DNA from: Pseudonocardia sp. TRM90224
GTDB lineage: Bacteria > Actinomycetota > Actinomycetes > Mycobacteriales > Pseudonocardiaceae
Direction: 5' to 3'
Length of the DNA: 64,000 bases
NCBI RefSeq assembly: GCF_021245725.1
Contig: NZ_JAJGSX010000009.1
Location: 62,001-126,000 of the forward strand
Program-made: the position numbers and the translations under genes
Notes under the pieces: generated by a model
What the model saw: only the letters and a program-made list of their open reading frames with translations
Told to the model about the DNA's origin: nothing
Database searches by the model: none
Part shown: positions 33,493 through 42,147 of the stretch, one piece after another
Numbering within the stretch: the first letter of the stretch is position 1
Layout: each line of letters opens with the position of its first letter

Positions 33493-34242
33493 ATGACGGT
33501 CACGACGCGGCGACACGGGCGGATCCTGCTGGTACAGATGGATCGCCCGGCCAAGCGCAATGCGATCGACTCCGCGATGACGGCGGGGCTCGATGCGGCT
33601 TTGAACGAGCTGGACGACGATCCGGAACTGTGGGCCGGAGTCCTCTGCGGCACCGCCGATGCGTTCTCCGCCGGAACCGATCTCGCTACGGGTGCCGGAC
33701 CGGCAACACCCCGTGGCGGTAACTACGGCGTGGTGCGGCGAGATCGGGCCACCCCGTTGATCGCCGCCGTTGAGGGAGTGGCATACGGCGGCGGGTTCGA
33801 ACTGGTTTTGGCCTGCGACCTGGTGGTCGCGGCGCGGACCGCCCGCTTCGCACTTCCCGAAACGGCCAGGGGTTTGGTCGCCAACTGCGGGGGCCTGTTC
33901 CGCGGGCCATACGCACTACCTCCGAACATCGCGCGTGAGATGTTGCTCACCGGGGCTCCGCTGCCGGCCGAACGCGCGTGGTCGCTCGGATTGGTGAACC
34001 GCATCGCCGAGCCCGGTGAGGCACAACGGGTCGCGCTCGAACTGGCCGAGCTCGTCTGCGCGAACGCGCCGGTGGCGCAGCGCGAGACGCTGCGGGCGGT
34101 CGCCGCGGCGCAGGCCGACATCGAGGAGCGCGGCTGGGCCGCCACCGAACGTGCGTCGCAAGCAGCAGCGGCCTCGGCCGACGCGGCGGAAGGTGTGCTG
34201 GCGTTCAGGGAGAAGCGCCGACCCCGTTGGTCGAACCGTTGA
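33493..34242 (+). CDS. Enoyl-CoA hydratase/isomerase (crotonase) family protein
   Basis: Length is 249 residues. Oxyanion-hole segments are FSAGTDL near residue 56 and VAYGGGFELVLACDLVVAA near 94-112; the catalytic acid positions of mitochondrial hydratase fall in LPETARGL (a Glu is present) and GLFRGPY. The start ATG lies seven bases after TAGAGT, a possible -10 of a leaderless transcript. Beta-oxidation or a side-chain degradation step is likely. It is divergent from lsr2. Confidence 0.9.
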   Translation: MTVTTRRHGRILLVQMDRPAKRNAIDSAMTAGLDAALNELDDDPELWAGVLCGTADAFSAGTDLATGAGPATPRGGNYGVVRRDRATPLIAAVEGVAYGGGFELVLACDLVVAARTARFALPETARGLVANCGGLFRGPYALPPNIAREMLLTGAPLPAERAWSLGLVNRIAEPGEAQRVALELAELVCANAPVAQRETLRAVAAAQADIEERGWAATERASQAAAASADAAEGVLAFREKRRPRWSNR

Positions 34243-34383
34243 CCTGATGGGGCGCCCTGGACGACTGGGGCCTACTGCGCGGCGCCCAGGCGGCGCCCTC
34301 GCGGCGTTGCGCGAGCACGTCGGTACAACAGCGGTATCGCCGTATCCGCGCGCCTTGCGGGGACACCACCTGGACGCCGCTCG

Positions 34384-35121
34384 CTACGGCCCCAGTCGTT
34401 CAGGACCCTCCTCGGGTGGGAGCACGACCTCGATCTCGCCGCCGAGGTGGAAGCCATCGGCGAGGTCGAGCTCGTCGCCGCTCCAGAAGCGGCCGGGGTC
34501 GTACCAGTTGGGGCGGCGCTCGGTGAACCGCATCTGCGGCAGCAGACCCATGTCCTCGTAGGTGACGGCGACGACCTCGGCGCAGTAGGCGCTCTCGAAG
34601 GTCGCCTCGTCGTCGGGCTGCACGCCCTGGTCGGTGCTCTTCCGCCACGGCAGCCGGACGCGCGGTACGCGGACGTGCGGCACGCGGCCGCGCAGCCAGC
34701 GCCCGGCCAGCCGGGCGGTCGACGGGAACGGGGTCCCGTCGAGCCGCGCGACGGTGCGCAGCGCGGCGTCCTCCATCTCGGCTGTGAGCGGGCCGTCGAG
34801 CTGGCGCAGCCAGCCGCGCTGTCCGTAGCGGCGGCCCCACTGCAGCACGGCCGCGCGCAGGTCGTGCAGCTGGACGCCGCGCTGGTGGGTGCCCGTCCAC
34901 ATGTCCTGCAGCGAGCGGCCCAGCTCGGCGTGCCACATCAGCGGCGGGAGGTCGTCGACCACCAGCGCCATCCCGACGTGGTTGACCGGCGCGTTGGTGA
35001 GGCTGCGGATCGCCCGGTCGGCGCCGCTGCTGCCCCGGAAGAGCCACAGGTCACCGGTGCGGGTGAGGTCGCACGCTTCGTCGAGGGTGATCGCGGAACC
35101 GGTGGGCGCGGGTCGTGGCAC
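34384..35121 (-). CDS. Permuted papain-like (NlpC/P60 superfamily) protein, putative
   Basis: A 245-residue protein without a signal peptide. It reads GDLWLFRGSSGADRAIRSLTNAPVNHVGMALVVDD near the N-terminus, a His in an NHVGM strand as in permuted papain-fold amidases (YiiX-like), and SAYCAEVVAVTYEDMGLL near residue 182, which supplies the candidate nucleophilic Cys. The order His before Cys marks circular permutation. Lipid or peptide amide cleavage is possible, but no activity is shown. It is divergent from the small membrane protein gene. Confidence 0.65.
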   Translation of the reverse strand: MPRPAPTGSAITLDEACDLTRTGDLWLFRGSSGADRAIRSLTNAPVNHVGMALVVDDLPPLMWHAELGRSLQDMWTGTHQRGVQLHDLRAAVLQWGRRYGQRGWLRQLDGPLTAEMEDAALRTVARLDGTPFPSTARLAGRWLRGRVPHVRVPRVRLPWRKSTDQGVQPDDEATFESAYCAEVVAVTYEDMGLLPQMRFTERRPNWYDPGRFWSGDELDLADGFHLGGEIEVVLPPEEGPERLGP

Positions 35122-35138
35122 GGCGGTACGGTAGCGCC

Positions 35139-35315
35139 GTGCGCTGGTGGAAGCTGGTCGGACTTGCCGGGCTCGCCGGTGTTGCCGCTACCGGGGTGGT
35201 CGCCGCGCGGGCAGAGCGCCGCCGCCGTGCGTACACCCCCGAGGAGATCCGTTCGCGCCTCCACGAGCGCGTCGAACAGTCCCGCGTCGAACAGTCCGGG
35301 GAGCGCACTCCGTAG
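35139..35315 (+). CDS. Small single-helix membrane protein
   Basis: About 58 residues from GTG 35139. One membrane helix (LVGLAGLAGVAATGVVAA) is followed by a strongly basic and then polar tail with RAERRRRAYTPEEIRSRLHERV. Similar short proteins are frequent in Pseudonocardiales; no function is known. It is followed 12 bases later by the aldo/keto reductase gene. An upstream in-frame start at 35115 would overlap the divergent gene. Confidence 0.7.
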   Translation: MRWWKLVGLAGLAGVAATGVVAARAERRRRAYTPEEIRSRLHERVEQSRVEQSGERTP

Positions 35316-35326
35316 GCTTCTCCTCC

Positions 35327-36313
35327 GTGGAGATGCGCAAGGCGGGGCGGCTCGGCCGCGAGATCGGTGTTGTCGGGCTCGGGTGTTGGCAGCTCGGTGG
35401 CGACTGGGGCAGGGTCGACGACCGCGACGCGTTGGCGGTGCTGCACGCGGCTGTCGACTCGGGCGTGACGTTCCTGGACACGGCCGATGTCTACGGCGAC
35501 GGGCGCAGCGAGACCCTGGTCGGGAAGTTCCTGGAGGAACGCGGCGCCGGTGCCGGGCTCACGGTCGCGACGAAGATGGGCCGGCGCGTCGAGCAGGTGC
35601 CGGAGAACTACAACCGCGAGAACTTCCGGGCGTGGAACGACCGGTCGCGGGCCAACCTGGGCGTCGACACGCTCGACCTGGTGCAGCTGCACTGCCCACC
35701 GACGCCCGTCTACTCCCGCGACGAGGTGTTCGACGCCCTCGACGAGATGGTGGCCGAGCAGCGGATCGCGGCGTACGGCGTGAGCGTCGAGACGGTCGAG
35801 GAGGCGCTGACCGCGATCGCCCGGCCGGGTGTCGCGAGCGTGCAGATCATCCTCAACGCGTTCCGGCAGAAGCCGCTCGAGCGGGTGCTCCCGGCTGCCG
35901 GCGAGGCCGGCGTCGCGATCATCGCCAGGGTGCCGCTCGCGTCGGGCCTGCTCTCGGGGCGCTACACCGCGTCGACGACGTTCGGCGCCGACGACCACCG
36001 CACCTACAACCGCAACGGCGAGGCCTTCGACGTCGGCGAGACGTTCTCGGGTGTGCCGTTCGACGTAGGGCTCGCCGCCGTCGAGCGGCTGGGCCCGCTC
36101 GTGCCCGACGGTGCGACGACGGCGCAGTTCGCGCTGCGCTGGATCCTCGACCAGCCGCAGGTCACCGTCGTGATCCCGGGCGCGCGCAACGCCGAGCAGG
36201 CGAACGCGAACGCCGCGGCCGCCGCGCTCGCCCCGCTCGACGCCGCAACCCACGACGCCGTCACCGCGGTCTACGACGACCTCGTCCGGGAGCACGTCCA
36301 CGCCCGCTGGTGA
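35327..36313 (+). CDS. Aldo/keto reductase
   Basis: About 328 residues from GTG 35327; ATG 35333 is equally possible. The (beta/alpha)8 barrel carries the tetrad in FLDTADVYGDG (Asp, Tyr), ATKMGR (Lys) and VQLHCPP (His), plus SVQIILNAFRQ and the NADPH site PGARNAEQANAN. The N-terminus GRLGREIGVVGLGCWQLGGDWG is typical of the YghZ/Tas-like family. TAGGCT lies eight bases before the start, again allowing a leaderless transcript. The substrate is unknown. Confidence 0.92.
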   Translation: MEMRKAGRLGREIGVVGLGCWQLGGDWGRVDDRDALAVLHAAVDSGVTFLDTADVYGDGRSETLVGKFLEERGAGAGLTVATKMGRRVEQVPENYNRENFRAWNDRSRANLGVDTLDLVQLHCPPTPVYSRDEVFDALDEMVAEQRIAAYGVSVETVEEALTAIARPGVASVQIILNAFRQKPLERVLPAAGEAGVAIIARVPLASGLLSGRYTASTTFGADDHRTYNRNGEAFDVGETFSGVPFDVGLAAVERLGPLVPDGATTAQFALRWILDQPQVTVVIPGARNAEQANANAAAAALAPLDAATHDAVTAVYDDLVREHVHARW

Positions 36314-36317
36314 CCCC

Positions 36318-36387
36318 AACTTCCCCACCGTTTTGCCAACCTGCACGGCCTCCAGGGTCTGTAAGTAGGCAAAACGGTGGGGAAGTT
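36318..36387. repeat. Family B convergent-junction stem-loop (B4)
   Basis: AACTTCCCCACCGTTTTGCC pairs with GGCAAAACGGTGGGGAAGTT. It begins five bases past one stop and ends three bases before the convergent stop. Confidence 0.88.
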
Positions 36388-36389
36388 TG

Positions 36390-37676
36390 TCAGAGGTTGG
36401 CGGTGGCGCTCTCCAGGTACTGAGCGAACTTGGTGCGCGCCGCCTCGGTGCGGGTGGGGATGTGCTCCGTGGGTACGTCGGTCGGCCGGTAGCCGCGCAG
36501 GATCCGGCGCGCGACGGTGGCCTTGTGCACCTCGTCCGGCCCGTCGTAGATGCGTGCGGCGCGTGCGGCCCGGTACATCCCTTCCAGCGGCAGGTCGCCG
36601 GAGAAGCCGAGCGAACCGTGCACCTGGATGGCGCGGTCGATCACGTCGTGCAGCACCTTCGCGCCCCAGTACTTGATCATCGCGATCTCGACGCGCGCGT
36701 TGGACGCCCCGACCTGGTCCATCGTCCACGCCGCGTGCAGCGTCATCAGCCGCGCGGCCTGCATCTCGGCGGCCGAGGTGGCAACCCAGTCCTGCACCAT
36801 CTGCTTGTCGGCGAGCACGGAGCCGTGCGTGTAGCGGCTGACGGCGCGCTCGCACAGCATGTCGAACGCCCGCTTCGACTGCCCGAGCCAGCGCATGGCG
36901 TGGTGGATGCGGCCAGGGCCGAGGCGTTGCTGCGCGAGCCGGAACCCGTCGCCGGGGTTCCCGACGAGGTTCTCCTTCGGCACCCGCACGTCCTCGTAGA
37001 GGATCTCGGCGTGGCCGCCGTACAGCTGCCCGCCGGTGGTCGGGTGATCCATCACAGGGATGTCGCGCACGATCGTCACGCCCGGGGTCTCGACCGGCAC
37101 GATGATCATCGACGAGCCCTGGTACGCCGAGACGTCGGGGTCGGTCACGCACATCACGATGAGGAAGTCGGCGTGCGAGGCGTTCGACGAGAACCACTTG
37201 TGCCCGTTGATCACGTACTCGTCGCCGTCGAGCACCGCGCGGGTGGAGAGCAACGTCGGGTCGGCGCCGGCGCCGGGCTCGGTCATCGAGAAGCAGCTGC
37301 GCAGCTCGCCGCGCAGCAGCGGGTGCATCCAGCGCTCCTGCTGCTCCGGCGAGCCGCCGATGGCGAGCAGCTCGGCGTTGCCGGAATCGGGTGCCTGGTT
37401 GCCGAAGATGCCGGGCGCGTAGCGGCACTGGCCGAGGATCTCGTGCATCAGTCCGAGCCGGACCTGACCGAACCCGCCGCCGCCCAGCTCGGGCGGCAGG
37501 TGCGCGGCCCACAGCCCGTGTTCCTTGACCTGCTCCTTCAGCGGTGCCGTGATCCGCGCGTAGGTCTCCCGGTCGAGGTCGAGCGTCTCCAGCGGGATGA
37601 TCTCGTCGCGGACGAAGCCGCGCATCCACTCGAGCTGGGCCTCGAACTCCGGCTCGGTGGAGAAGTCCCACGCCAT
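36390..37676 (-). CDS. Acyl-CoA dehydrogenase family protein
   Basis: Length is 428 residues from ATG 37676 (MAWDFSTEPEFEAQ). It has CFSMTEPGAGADPTLLSTRA, INGHKWFSSNASHADFLIVM, GPGRIHHAMRWLGQS, QVHGSLGFSGDLPLEGMYR and GPDEVHKATVARRIL, the ACAD10/11-type signature also seen in the paralogue at 3923. An FAD-dependent first step of acyl-CoA breakdown is expected. The gene is divergent from pabB-pabC with a 40-base gap. Longer open frame upstream would overlap that gene and is rejected. Confidence 0.92.
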   Translation of the reverse strand: MAWDFSTEPEFEAQLEWMRGFVRDEIIPLETLDLDRETYARITAPLKEQVKEHGLWAAHLPPELGGGGFGQVRLGLMHEILGQCRYAPGIFGNQAPDSGNAELLAIGGSPEQQERWMHPLLRGELRSCFSMTEPGAGADPTLLSTRAVLDGDEYVINGHKWFSSNASHADFLIVMCVTDPDVSAYQGSSMIIVPVETPGVTIVRDIPVMDHPTTGGQLYGGHAEILYEDVRVPKENLVGNPGDGFRLAQQRLGPGRIHHAMRWLGQSKRAFDMLCERAVSRYTHGSVLADKQMVQDWVATSAAEMQAARLMTLHAAWTMDQVGASNARVEIAMIKYWGAKVLHDVIDRAIQVHGSLGFSGDLPLEGMYRAARAARIYDGPDEVHKATVARRILRGYRPTDVPTEHIPTRTEAARTKFAQYLESATANL

Positions 37677-37716
37677 GATCAGGTGCTCCCGTCGTCGTTC
37701 TTGAGGTCCGCCCACC

Positions 37717-39768
37717 GTGTCACGCCACGAGGGCGGACGTACAGCGCACCGACCGGTGGGTGAGGATCTGCGGGTGCCGGCCCGCCTGTACGTCACCGCG
37801 CTCGACCTCGGCTCGACCGTGGCGGAGGTCGTACGGCGGCTCGCCCACCGCGAGCGGGTGACGGCGTGGTCGGGCGCGTGGTCGCGCGGCGCGGTGGTGA
37901 CGTGCGACCCCGTCCCGACGCCGCTCGCCTTCCCTGCCGTGCCCGATGTCGCCGTGGCCGACGTGGAAGGGGTCGGTCCCGAGGCGATCGGCGGGGGCTG
38001 GTTCGGCTACCTCTCGTTCCCCGCGCGGGCCGGGTCGCCGTTCCCACGCGTGTCGATGGCCTTCTACCGGGACGTCTTGCGCTTCGACGGCACCCGCTGG
38101 TGGTACGAGGCGTTGCTCGACGTCGGGTTCGGCCGGGCGGACGCCGATGCGCGCGTGCTTGCGCTCCTGGCCGATCTTGCGGTGCCAGCGGTTCGCGACC
38201 CGGCCCGGCTCGAGGTGACGGGCGTGCCCGATGCGACCGCGCACGTCGTCGCGGTGGAGCGCTGCGTGCAGGCGATCCGGCGGGGTGAGGTCTATCAGGC
38301 CAACATCGCCTGCCACATCGACGCCCGCCTGCACGGCACGGTGCACGACGCGTGGGCGCAGGTGGTGGAGGCGAGCGCGCCGGCGCGCGCCGCGCTCGTC
38401 GCCGACCCGGCGGGCGCGGCGGTCTGCGCGAGCCCCGAGCTGTTCCTGCAGCGCGACGGCCGGACGGTGCACACCGCGCCGATCAAGGGCACGCGCCCGC
38501 GCACGGGTGTCGCCGACGAGGCCGAACGCAGCCGGCTCGCGGCGTCGGCGAAGGACAGCGCGGAGAACGTGATGATCGTCGACCTGATGCGCAACGACCT
38601 CTCCCGCGTCTGCGCCACCGGCAGCGTCACCGTGCCGGCGCTGCTGGAGGTCGAGCCGCACCCGGGGGTGTGGCACCTCGTCTCGACGGTGCGCGGCGAG
38701 CTGCCCGCAGGCGTCGACGACGCCGCGCTGCTGGCCGCGACCTTCCCGCCCGGCTCGGTCACCGGTGCACCGAAGATCCGGGCCGTCGAGCTGATCGAGC
38801 AGCTCGAACCGGGGCCGCGCGGGCTGTTCACCGGCGCACTCGGCTACGTCAGCCCGGTCGCCGGCATGGAGCTGGCCGTCGCGATCCGGACGATCGAGGT
38901 CGACGGCGACGGGCGGACCCGCCTCGGCGTCGGCGGCGGGGTGACCGTCGACTCCACGCCGGTGGAGGAGTGGGCCGAGTGCCTGACGAAGGCCGCTCCC
39001 GTGCTGGGCGCTCTCGGCGCGCCGGCGCTGCACCCGGGCGTCGCGTGGACCGGCTCCGGGTTGGCCCGCCCGGAGTGCGGCCTGTTCGAGACGATCCACG
39101 CCGTCGACGGGCGGCCGCGCCGCCTCGCCGATCATGCGCGCAGGCTGCTCGCCTCCTACACCGAGTGCTACGGCATGCCGTTGACGGTGGACGTCGCCGC
39201 CGAGGTCGCCGCGGCCGCCGCCGGCCGGGTGGGGCACTGGCGGCTGCGGGTGGACGTGCGGCCGGAGAGCCCCGACCGGCTGGCGGTGTCGGCGGCGCCC
39301 TTCACCGCTCCGGTGCCGCCGGACGCCCAGCCGGGCGTCGTGCTCGTGCCGCACAGGCTGGGTCCGGCGGGCGCCGAACGGCACAAGTTCGCCGACCGGT
39401 CCTGGATCGTCGAGATCGAGGACCGCCTCGACGCGACGCAGGCCGCGCTGCTCGTCGACGACCGGGACGCCGTGCTGGAGTCGACGCGGTCGAGCGTGTT
39501 CGTCGTGCGCGACGGCGTGCCGCGCACACCCCCGCTGGACGGTCGGATCCTCCCGGGAACGGGCCGCCGCGCCGTGCTCGACGAGCTCGACACTGCCGGC
39601 CTCCCGTACGAGCTGGTCGCCCCGACGCTCGCCGAGCTGGCCGCCGCCGACGGGATCTTCCTGGTGAACGCGCTGCGCGGGGTGCAGTGGGTGCGCGCGG
39701 TGGCGGGAACGACGTGGGACCGCCCCGACCCCGTCACGCTCCGCATCGCCGCACTGCTCGACAGCTGA
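37717..39768 (+). CDS. pabB: Fused aminodeoxychorismate synthase (PabB) and lyase (PabC)
   Basis: Up to 683 residues. Residues about 30-425 form the chorismate-using PabB domain: GEVYQANIACHID, the diagnostic PIKGTRPR (Lys marks PabB rather than anthranilate synthase), AENVMIVDLMRNDLSRVC, PPGSVTGAPKIRAVE. Residues about 440-683 form the PLP-dependent class IV lyase: CGLFETIHA, the Schiff-base Lys in RHKFADRSW, and GRILPGTGRRAVLDEL. Together they make 4-aminobenzoate for folate; a PabA amidotransferase must be elsewhere. GTG 37717 is the longest start; GTGs at 37756 and 37774 are alternatives. Confidence 0.92.
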   Translation: MSRHEGGRTAHRPVGEDLRVPARLYVTALDLGSTVAEVVRRLAHRERVTAWSGAWSRGAVVTCDPVPTPLAFPAVPDVAVADVEGVGPEAIGGGWFGYLSFPARAGSPFPRVSMAFYRDVLRFDGTRWWYEALLDVGFGRADADARVLALLADLAVPAVRDPARLEVTGVPDATAHVVAVERCVQAIRRGEVYQANIACHIDARLHGTVHDAWAQVVEASAPARAALVADPAGAAVCASPELFLQRDGRTVHTAPIKGTRPRTGVADEAERSRLAASAKDSAENVMIVDLMRNDLSRVCATGSVTVPALLEVEPHPGVWHLVSTVRGELPAGVDDAALLAATFPPGSVTGAPKIRAVELIEQLEPGPRGLFTGALGYVSPVAGMELAVAIRTIEVDGDGRTRLGVGGGVTVDSTPVEEWAECLTKAAPVLGALGAPALHPGVAWTGSGLARPECGLFETIHAVDGRPRRLADHARRLLASYTECYGMPLTVDVAAEVAAAAAGRVGHWRLRVDVRPESPDRLAVSAAPFTAPVPPDAQPGVVLVPHRLGPAGAERHKFADRSWIVEIEDRLDATQAALLVDDRDAVLESTRSSVFVVRDGVPRTPPLDGRILPGTGRRAVLDELDTAGLPYELVAPTLAELAAADGIFLVNALRGVQWVRAVAGTTWDRPDPVTLRIAALLDS

Positions 39769-39774
39769 AGTTGG

Positions 39775-40512
39775 TCAGGCCACTGGGTAGGTGTTGTCCG
39801 GGTCCCAGTTCCCGCGGCCGGAGGGCAGGATGTCCAGTGCGTTCCACACCGGGCTGAGCAGGTCCATGCCGCGCCACGACCCGTCGGGGAAGTCGGCGGG
39901 GTGGGTGAGCACGTGCCGGACGCCGTCGGCGTCGCGCGCGTAGACGCTGAACGCCGGGAAGAGCGCGCCGCGCGAGCCGGCGACACCGACGTCGGTGGTG
40001 AAGGTGGTGCCCGCGGCGGAGACGAGCCGGAGGTCGCCCCAACCGCGGGCCCGGCCCCAGCCCCGCACCGCGTCGAGCGGGGCGGGCGCGACCACGGCGA
40101 ACCCGGCGTGCTGCCGGATGTGCCGCACGACGCCGCGCATGCCGTCGACGAACATCGAGCAGGCTGCGCACGCCGCGGTGTCCTCCGGGTGCATCATCAG
40201 GTTGTAGATCAGCAGCTGGTCGTGGCCCTCGAAGAGGTCGTCGAGGGTGACCGGCTGCGCCGGACCGTCGTCGGCGAGGTCGGCGGGACCCTCCGTGAAG
40301 GCGTACGGGCCGAGCTGCGCGCCGCGGGGCAACGCCCGGCGCTGCGCGGCGACGGCCTCGACCTGGTCGCGCAGCGCCTTCTCGGCCTCGGCGAGCGCCA
40401 GCCGCGCCGCCTGGTACTCGGGGCTCGCGTCCGGCGGCCACAGCCGCGCGGTCTCGCCCTCCACGTGCAGCGTGATGCTCTTGAGGTCGGCCCACCACTC
40501 GGTGGAAGTCAT
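39775..40512 (-). CDS. DUF899 (thioredoxin-like) family protein
   Basis: A 245-residue protein starting STEWWADLKSITLHVEGETARLWPPDASPEYQAAR, with the family body TLDDLFEGHDQLLIYNLMM, CAACSMFVDGMRG (Cys pair in the thioredoxin-like active-site position, near residue 123), and SVYARDADGVRHVLTHP. DUF899 proteins are predicted thioredoxin-fold enzymes without a settled reaction. Its start overlaps the ArsR stop in ATGA, so it is expressed with and probably controlled by that regulator. Confidence 0.9.
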   Translation of the reverse strand: MTSTEWWADLKSITLHVEGETARLWPPDASPEYQAARLALAEAEKALRDQVEAVAAQRRALPRGAQLGPYAFTEGPADLADDGPAQPVTLDDLFEGHDQLLIYNLMMHPEDTAACAACSMFVDGMRGVVRHIRQHAGFAVVAPAPLDAVRGWGRARGWGDLRLVSAAGTTFTTDVGVAGSRGALFPAFSVYARDADGVRHVLTHPADFPDGSWRGMDLLSPVWNALDILPSGRGNWDPDNTYPVA

Positions 40513-40811
40513 GACGGTTCCTCCTCGACCACCCGCTTGAGGGCGGCAAGTTTCTGATCCCAGAAGTCCTCGATGAACGCCACGAGCGGCACGAACGCCT
40601 CGGGACGTGAGCGGTAGAAGCGGCGGGTGCCCTCGCGTCGCTCGGACACGAGCCCGGCATCACGCAGCACGCGGAGGTGCTGCGAGACGGTCGGCCGCGC
40701 CACGTCGGGGAAGTGCGCGGCGATCGCGCCCGCGGTCAGCTCGGCGGAGCGCACGAGCCGCAGGATCTCGCGCCTGCGTGGCTCCACCATCGCGTCGAGG
40801 ACCGCTTGCAT
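40509..40811 (-). CDS. ArsR family transcriptional regulator
   Basis: Length is 100 residues from ATG 40811 (MQAVLDAMVEPRRREILRLV). The winged helix reads LTAGAIAAHFPDVARPTVSQHLRVLRDAGLVSERREGTRRFY, with no metal-ligand Cys. The terminal helix EDFWDQKLAALKRVVEEE is typical of the ArsR type paired with SRPBCC or DUF899 genes. Two tandem operator-like repeats stand just upstream at 40822-40853. A longer frame upstream runs through those repeats and is rejected. Confidence 0.92.
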   Translation of the reverse strand: MQAVLDAMVEPRRREILRLVRSAELTAGAIAAHFPDVARPTVSQHLRVLRDAGLVSERREGTRRFYRSRPEAFVPLVAFIEDFWDQKLAALKRVVEEEPS

Positions 40812-40821
40812 GCTCCTGAGT

Positions 40822-40853
40822 GTAGGTGAAGGCTTACGTAGGTGACAACTTAC
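40822..40853. promoter_or_regulatory. Tandem 16-base operators for the second ArsR
   Basis: GTAGGTGAAGGCTTAC is followed immediately by GTAGGTGACAACTTAC. The second copy is palindromic (GTA-GT-N4-AC-TAC); the first differs only in three central bases. They begin 11 bases upstream of the arsR start, where a repressor would block its promoter. Confidence 0.65.
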
Positions 40854-40911
40854 GAATGAAATTCGACACCCGGTAGAAAGTTGTGGTGGGGCATCGGGCA
40901 GAGTGGGTGGT

Positions 40912-41253
40912 GTGAGCGCAGCGTCCGATTCCCAGCCCGCCGTCGCCCTGCTCTTCCGGATCATCTCCATCGCTGAGGCCTGCTCGTGGGCCGGTCTGCT
41001 CGCCGGGATGTTCGTGAAGTACGTCCTGCGGGTGAGCGAGATCGGCGTGACGGTGTTCGGCCCGATCCACGGCGGGCTGTTCATCGCCTACGTGGTGATC
41101 ACGATCGTCGCGGCCGTCACCTTCCGCTGGCGGATCGGCACGACGCTGCTCGCGCTGGCCGTCAGCATCCCGCCGCTGCTGACGTTGTGGTTGGAGCGCC
41201 GGGCCCGGCGGAACGGCCTGCTAGAGGCACCGGTCGTCCTCACGAAGGCGTAA
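40912..41253 (+). CDS. DUF3817 small membrane protein
   Basis: About 113 residues from GTG 40912; GTG 40903 is possible. There are three membrane helices: ALLFRIISIAEACSWAGLLAGMFVKY, VFGPIHGGLFIAYVVITIVAAV, and TTLLALAVSIPPLLTLWL, followed by a basic RRARRN. The order and the PIHG motif match DUF3817, a small actinobacterial inner-membrane family of unknown role. It is divergent from the arsR-DUF899 pair and converges on the SWIM gene. Confidence 0.85.
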   Translation: MSAASDSQPAVALLFRIISIAEACSWAGLLAGMFVKYVLRVSEIGVTVFGPIHGGLFIAYVVITIVAAVTFRWRIGTTLLALAVSIPPLLTLWLERRARRNGLLEAPVVLTKA

Positions 41254-41266
41254 CCGCGCTCTGGGG

Positions 41267-41323
41267 AGGGCAGGAAAGCCACTTTCCTGCCCTGTGAGGG
41301 CCGGAAAGTGGCTTTCCTGCCCT
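41267..41323. repeat. Family A stem-loop (A6)
   Basis: Inverted orientation, loop TGTGA, filling the space between convergent genes ending at 41253 and 41332. Confidence 0.87.
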
Positions 41324-41331
41324 TGCGGCGC

Positions 41332-42147
41332 TTACTCGCCCAGCGCTTGGTAGGCGGGGCGGAGGAGTTCGGCGACACGTTCGCCGCGGACGGTGATCGC
41401 GAACGTCGGGAGCTGGTCGAGCAGCGCGTCGGACGGCGTCTGCGGCCGGCTGAGCAGATCGGCCTCGGCGGCCTGCGGGCCCATGGTGAAGAAGCTGTCG
41501 AGGACGTCGGCGAGAGCGGGCGTCTCGGTCGAGTGCACCGTGTCGGCGGCGGCCCGGCGGGCGCGCAGGTCGTCGAGCAGCGTCTCGCGGTCGCGCCCGC
41601 GCAGGGCGAGGATCTCGAACGGGTCGGCGTCGAACCGCTCCGCGAGCACGTAGAACACCGCGGCGAGGTGCTTGCACGGCACCTGGACGTCGGGGCACGT
41701 GCAGTCCATCGACAGGTCGCGGTCGGACGCCGGGAAGAGCGCGAAACCCGCCGCCTCGAACACCGCCTCGATGTCGCGCGGCATCTCGCCGTTCAGCAGC
41801 GCCGCGGTGTAGCTGGCGTCCTCGGCCAGCGCCTGCGCGACCGCTGCCCACTCGGCCTTGCCGAGCGTCGGGATCCCGATCCGCACCTTGTACGGGCGCG
41901 GCCGGGTGCCCTGCACCTGCGCGACGGCACTGCCGGCGGAGACGTCGAGCGAGATGATCTGCCCGGCGCGCGCGTAGTTGCGCCCGCGCGCCATCCGGCC
42001 GCCGACGCCGATCGACTCCAGCACCGCGATGAACCGGCCCGACCACCAGGTGCGCGCCACCTTGCCGCGGGTGCTGTTGATCTGGATGCCGCCCTCGACC
42101 TTGCGCGGCCGGGCCGGCACGGCATCCATCCACCACGGATCAGGCAT
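41332..42147 (-). CDS. SWIM zinc-finger protein partner of the SNF2 helicase
   Basis: Length is 271 residues. Near residue 148 it has the SWIM pattern CTCPDVQVPCKH (CxCxnCxH), preceded by FALFPASDRDLSMD, followed by LAAVFYVLAERFDADPFEIL. The N-terminus has GKVARTWWSGRFIAVLE, typical of SWIM proteins that sit beside SNF2-type helicases in actinobacteria. Its ATG lies eight bases inside the end of the helicase gene, so the pair is co-translated. DNA or protein binding in partnership with the helicase is inferred. Confidence 0.9.
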   Translation of the reverse strand: MPDPWWMDAVPARPRKVEGGIQINSTRGKVARTWWSGRFIAVLESIGVGGRMARGRNYARAGQIISLDVSAGSAVAQVQGTRPRPYKVRIGIPTLGKAEWAAVAQALAEDASYTAALLNGEMPRDIEAVFEAAGFALFPASDRDLSMDCTCPDVQVPCKHLAAVFYVLAERFDADPFEILALRGRDRETLLDDLRARRAAADTVHSTETPALADVLDSFFTMGPQAAEADLLSRPQTPSDALLDQLPTFAITVRGERVAELLRPAYQALGE

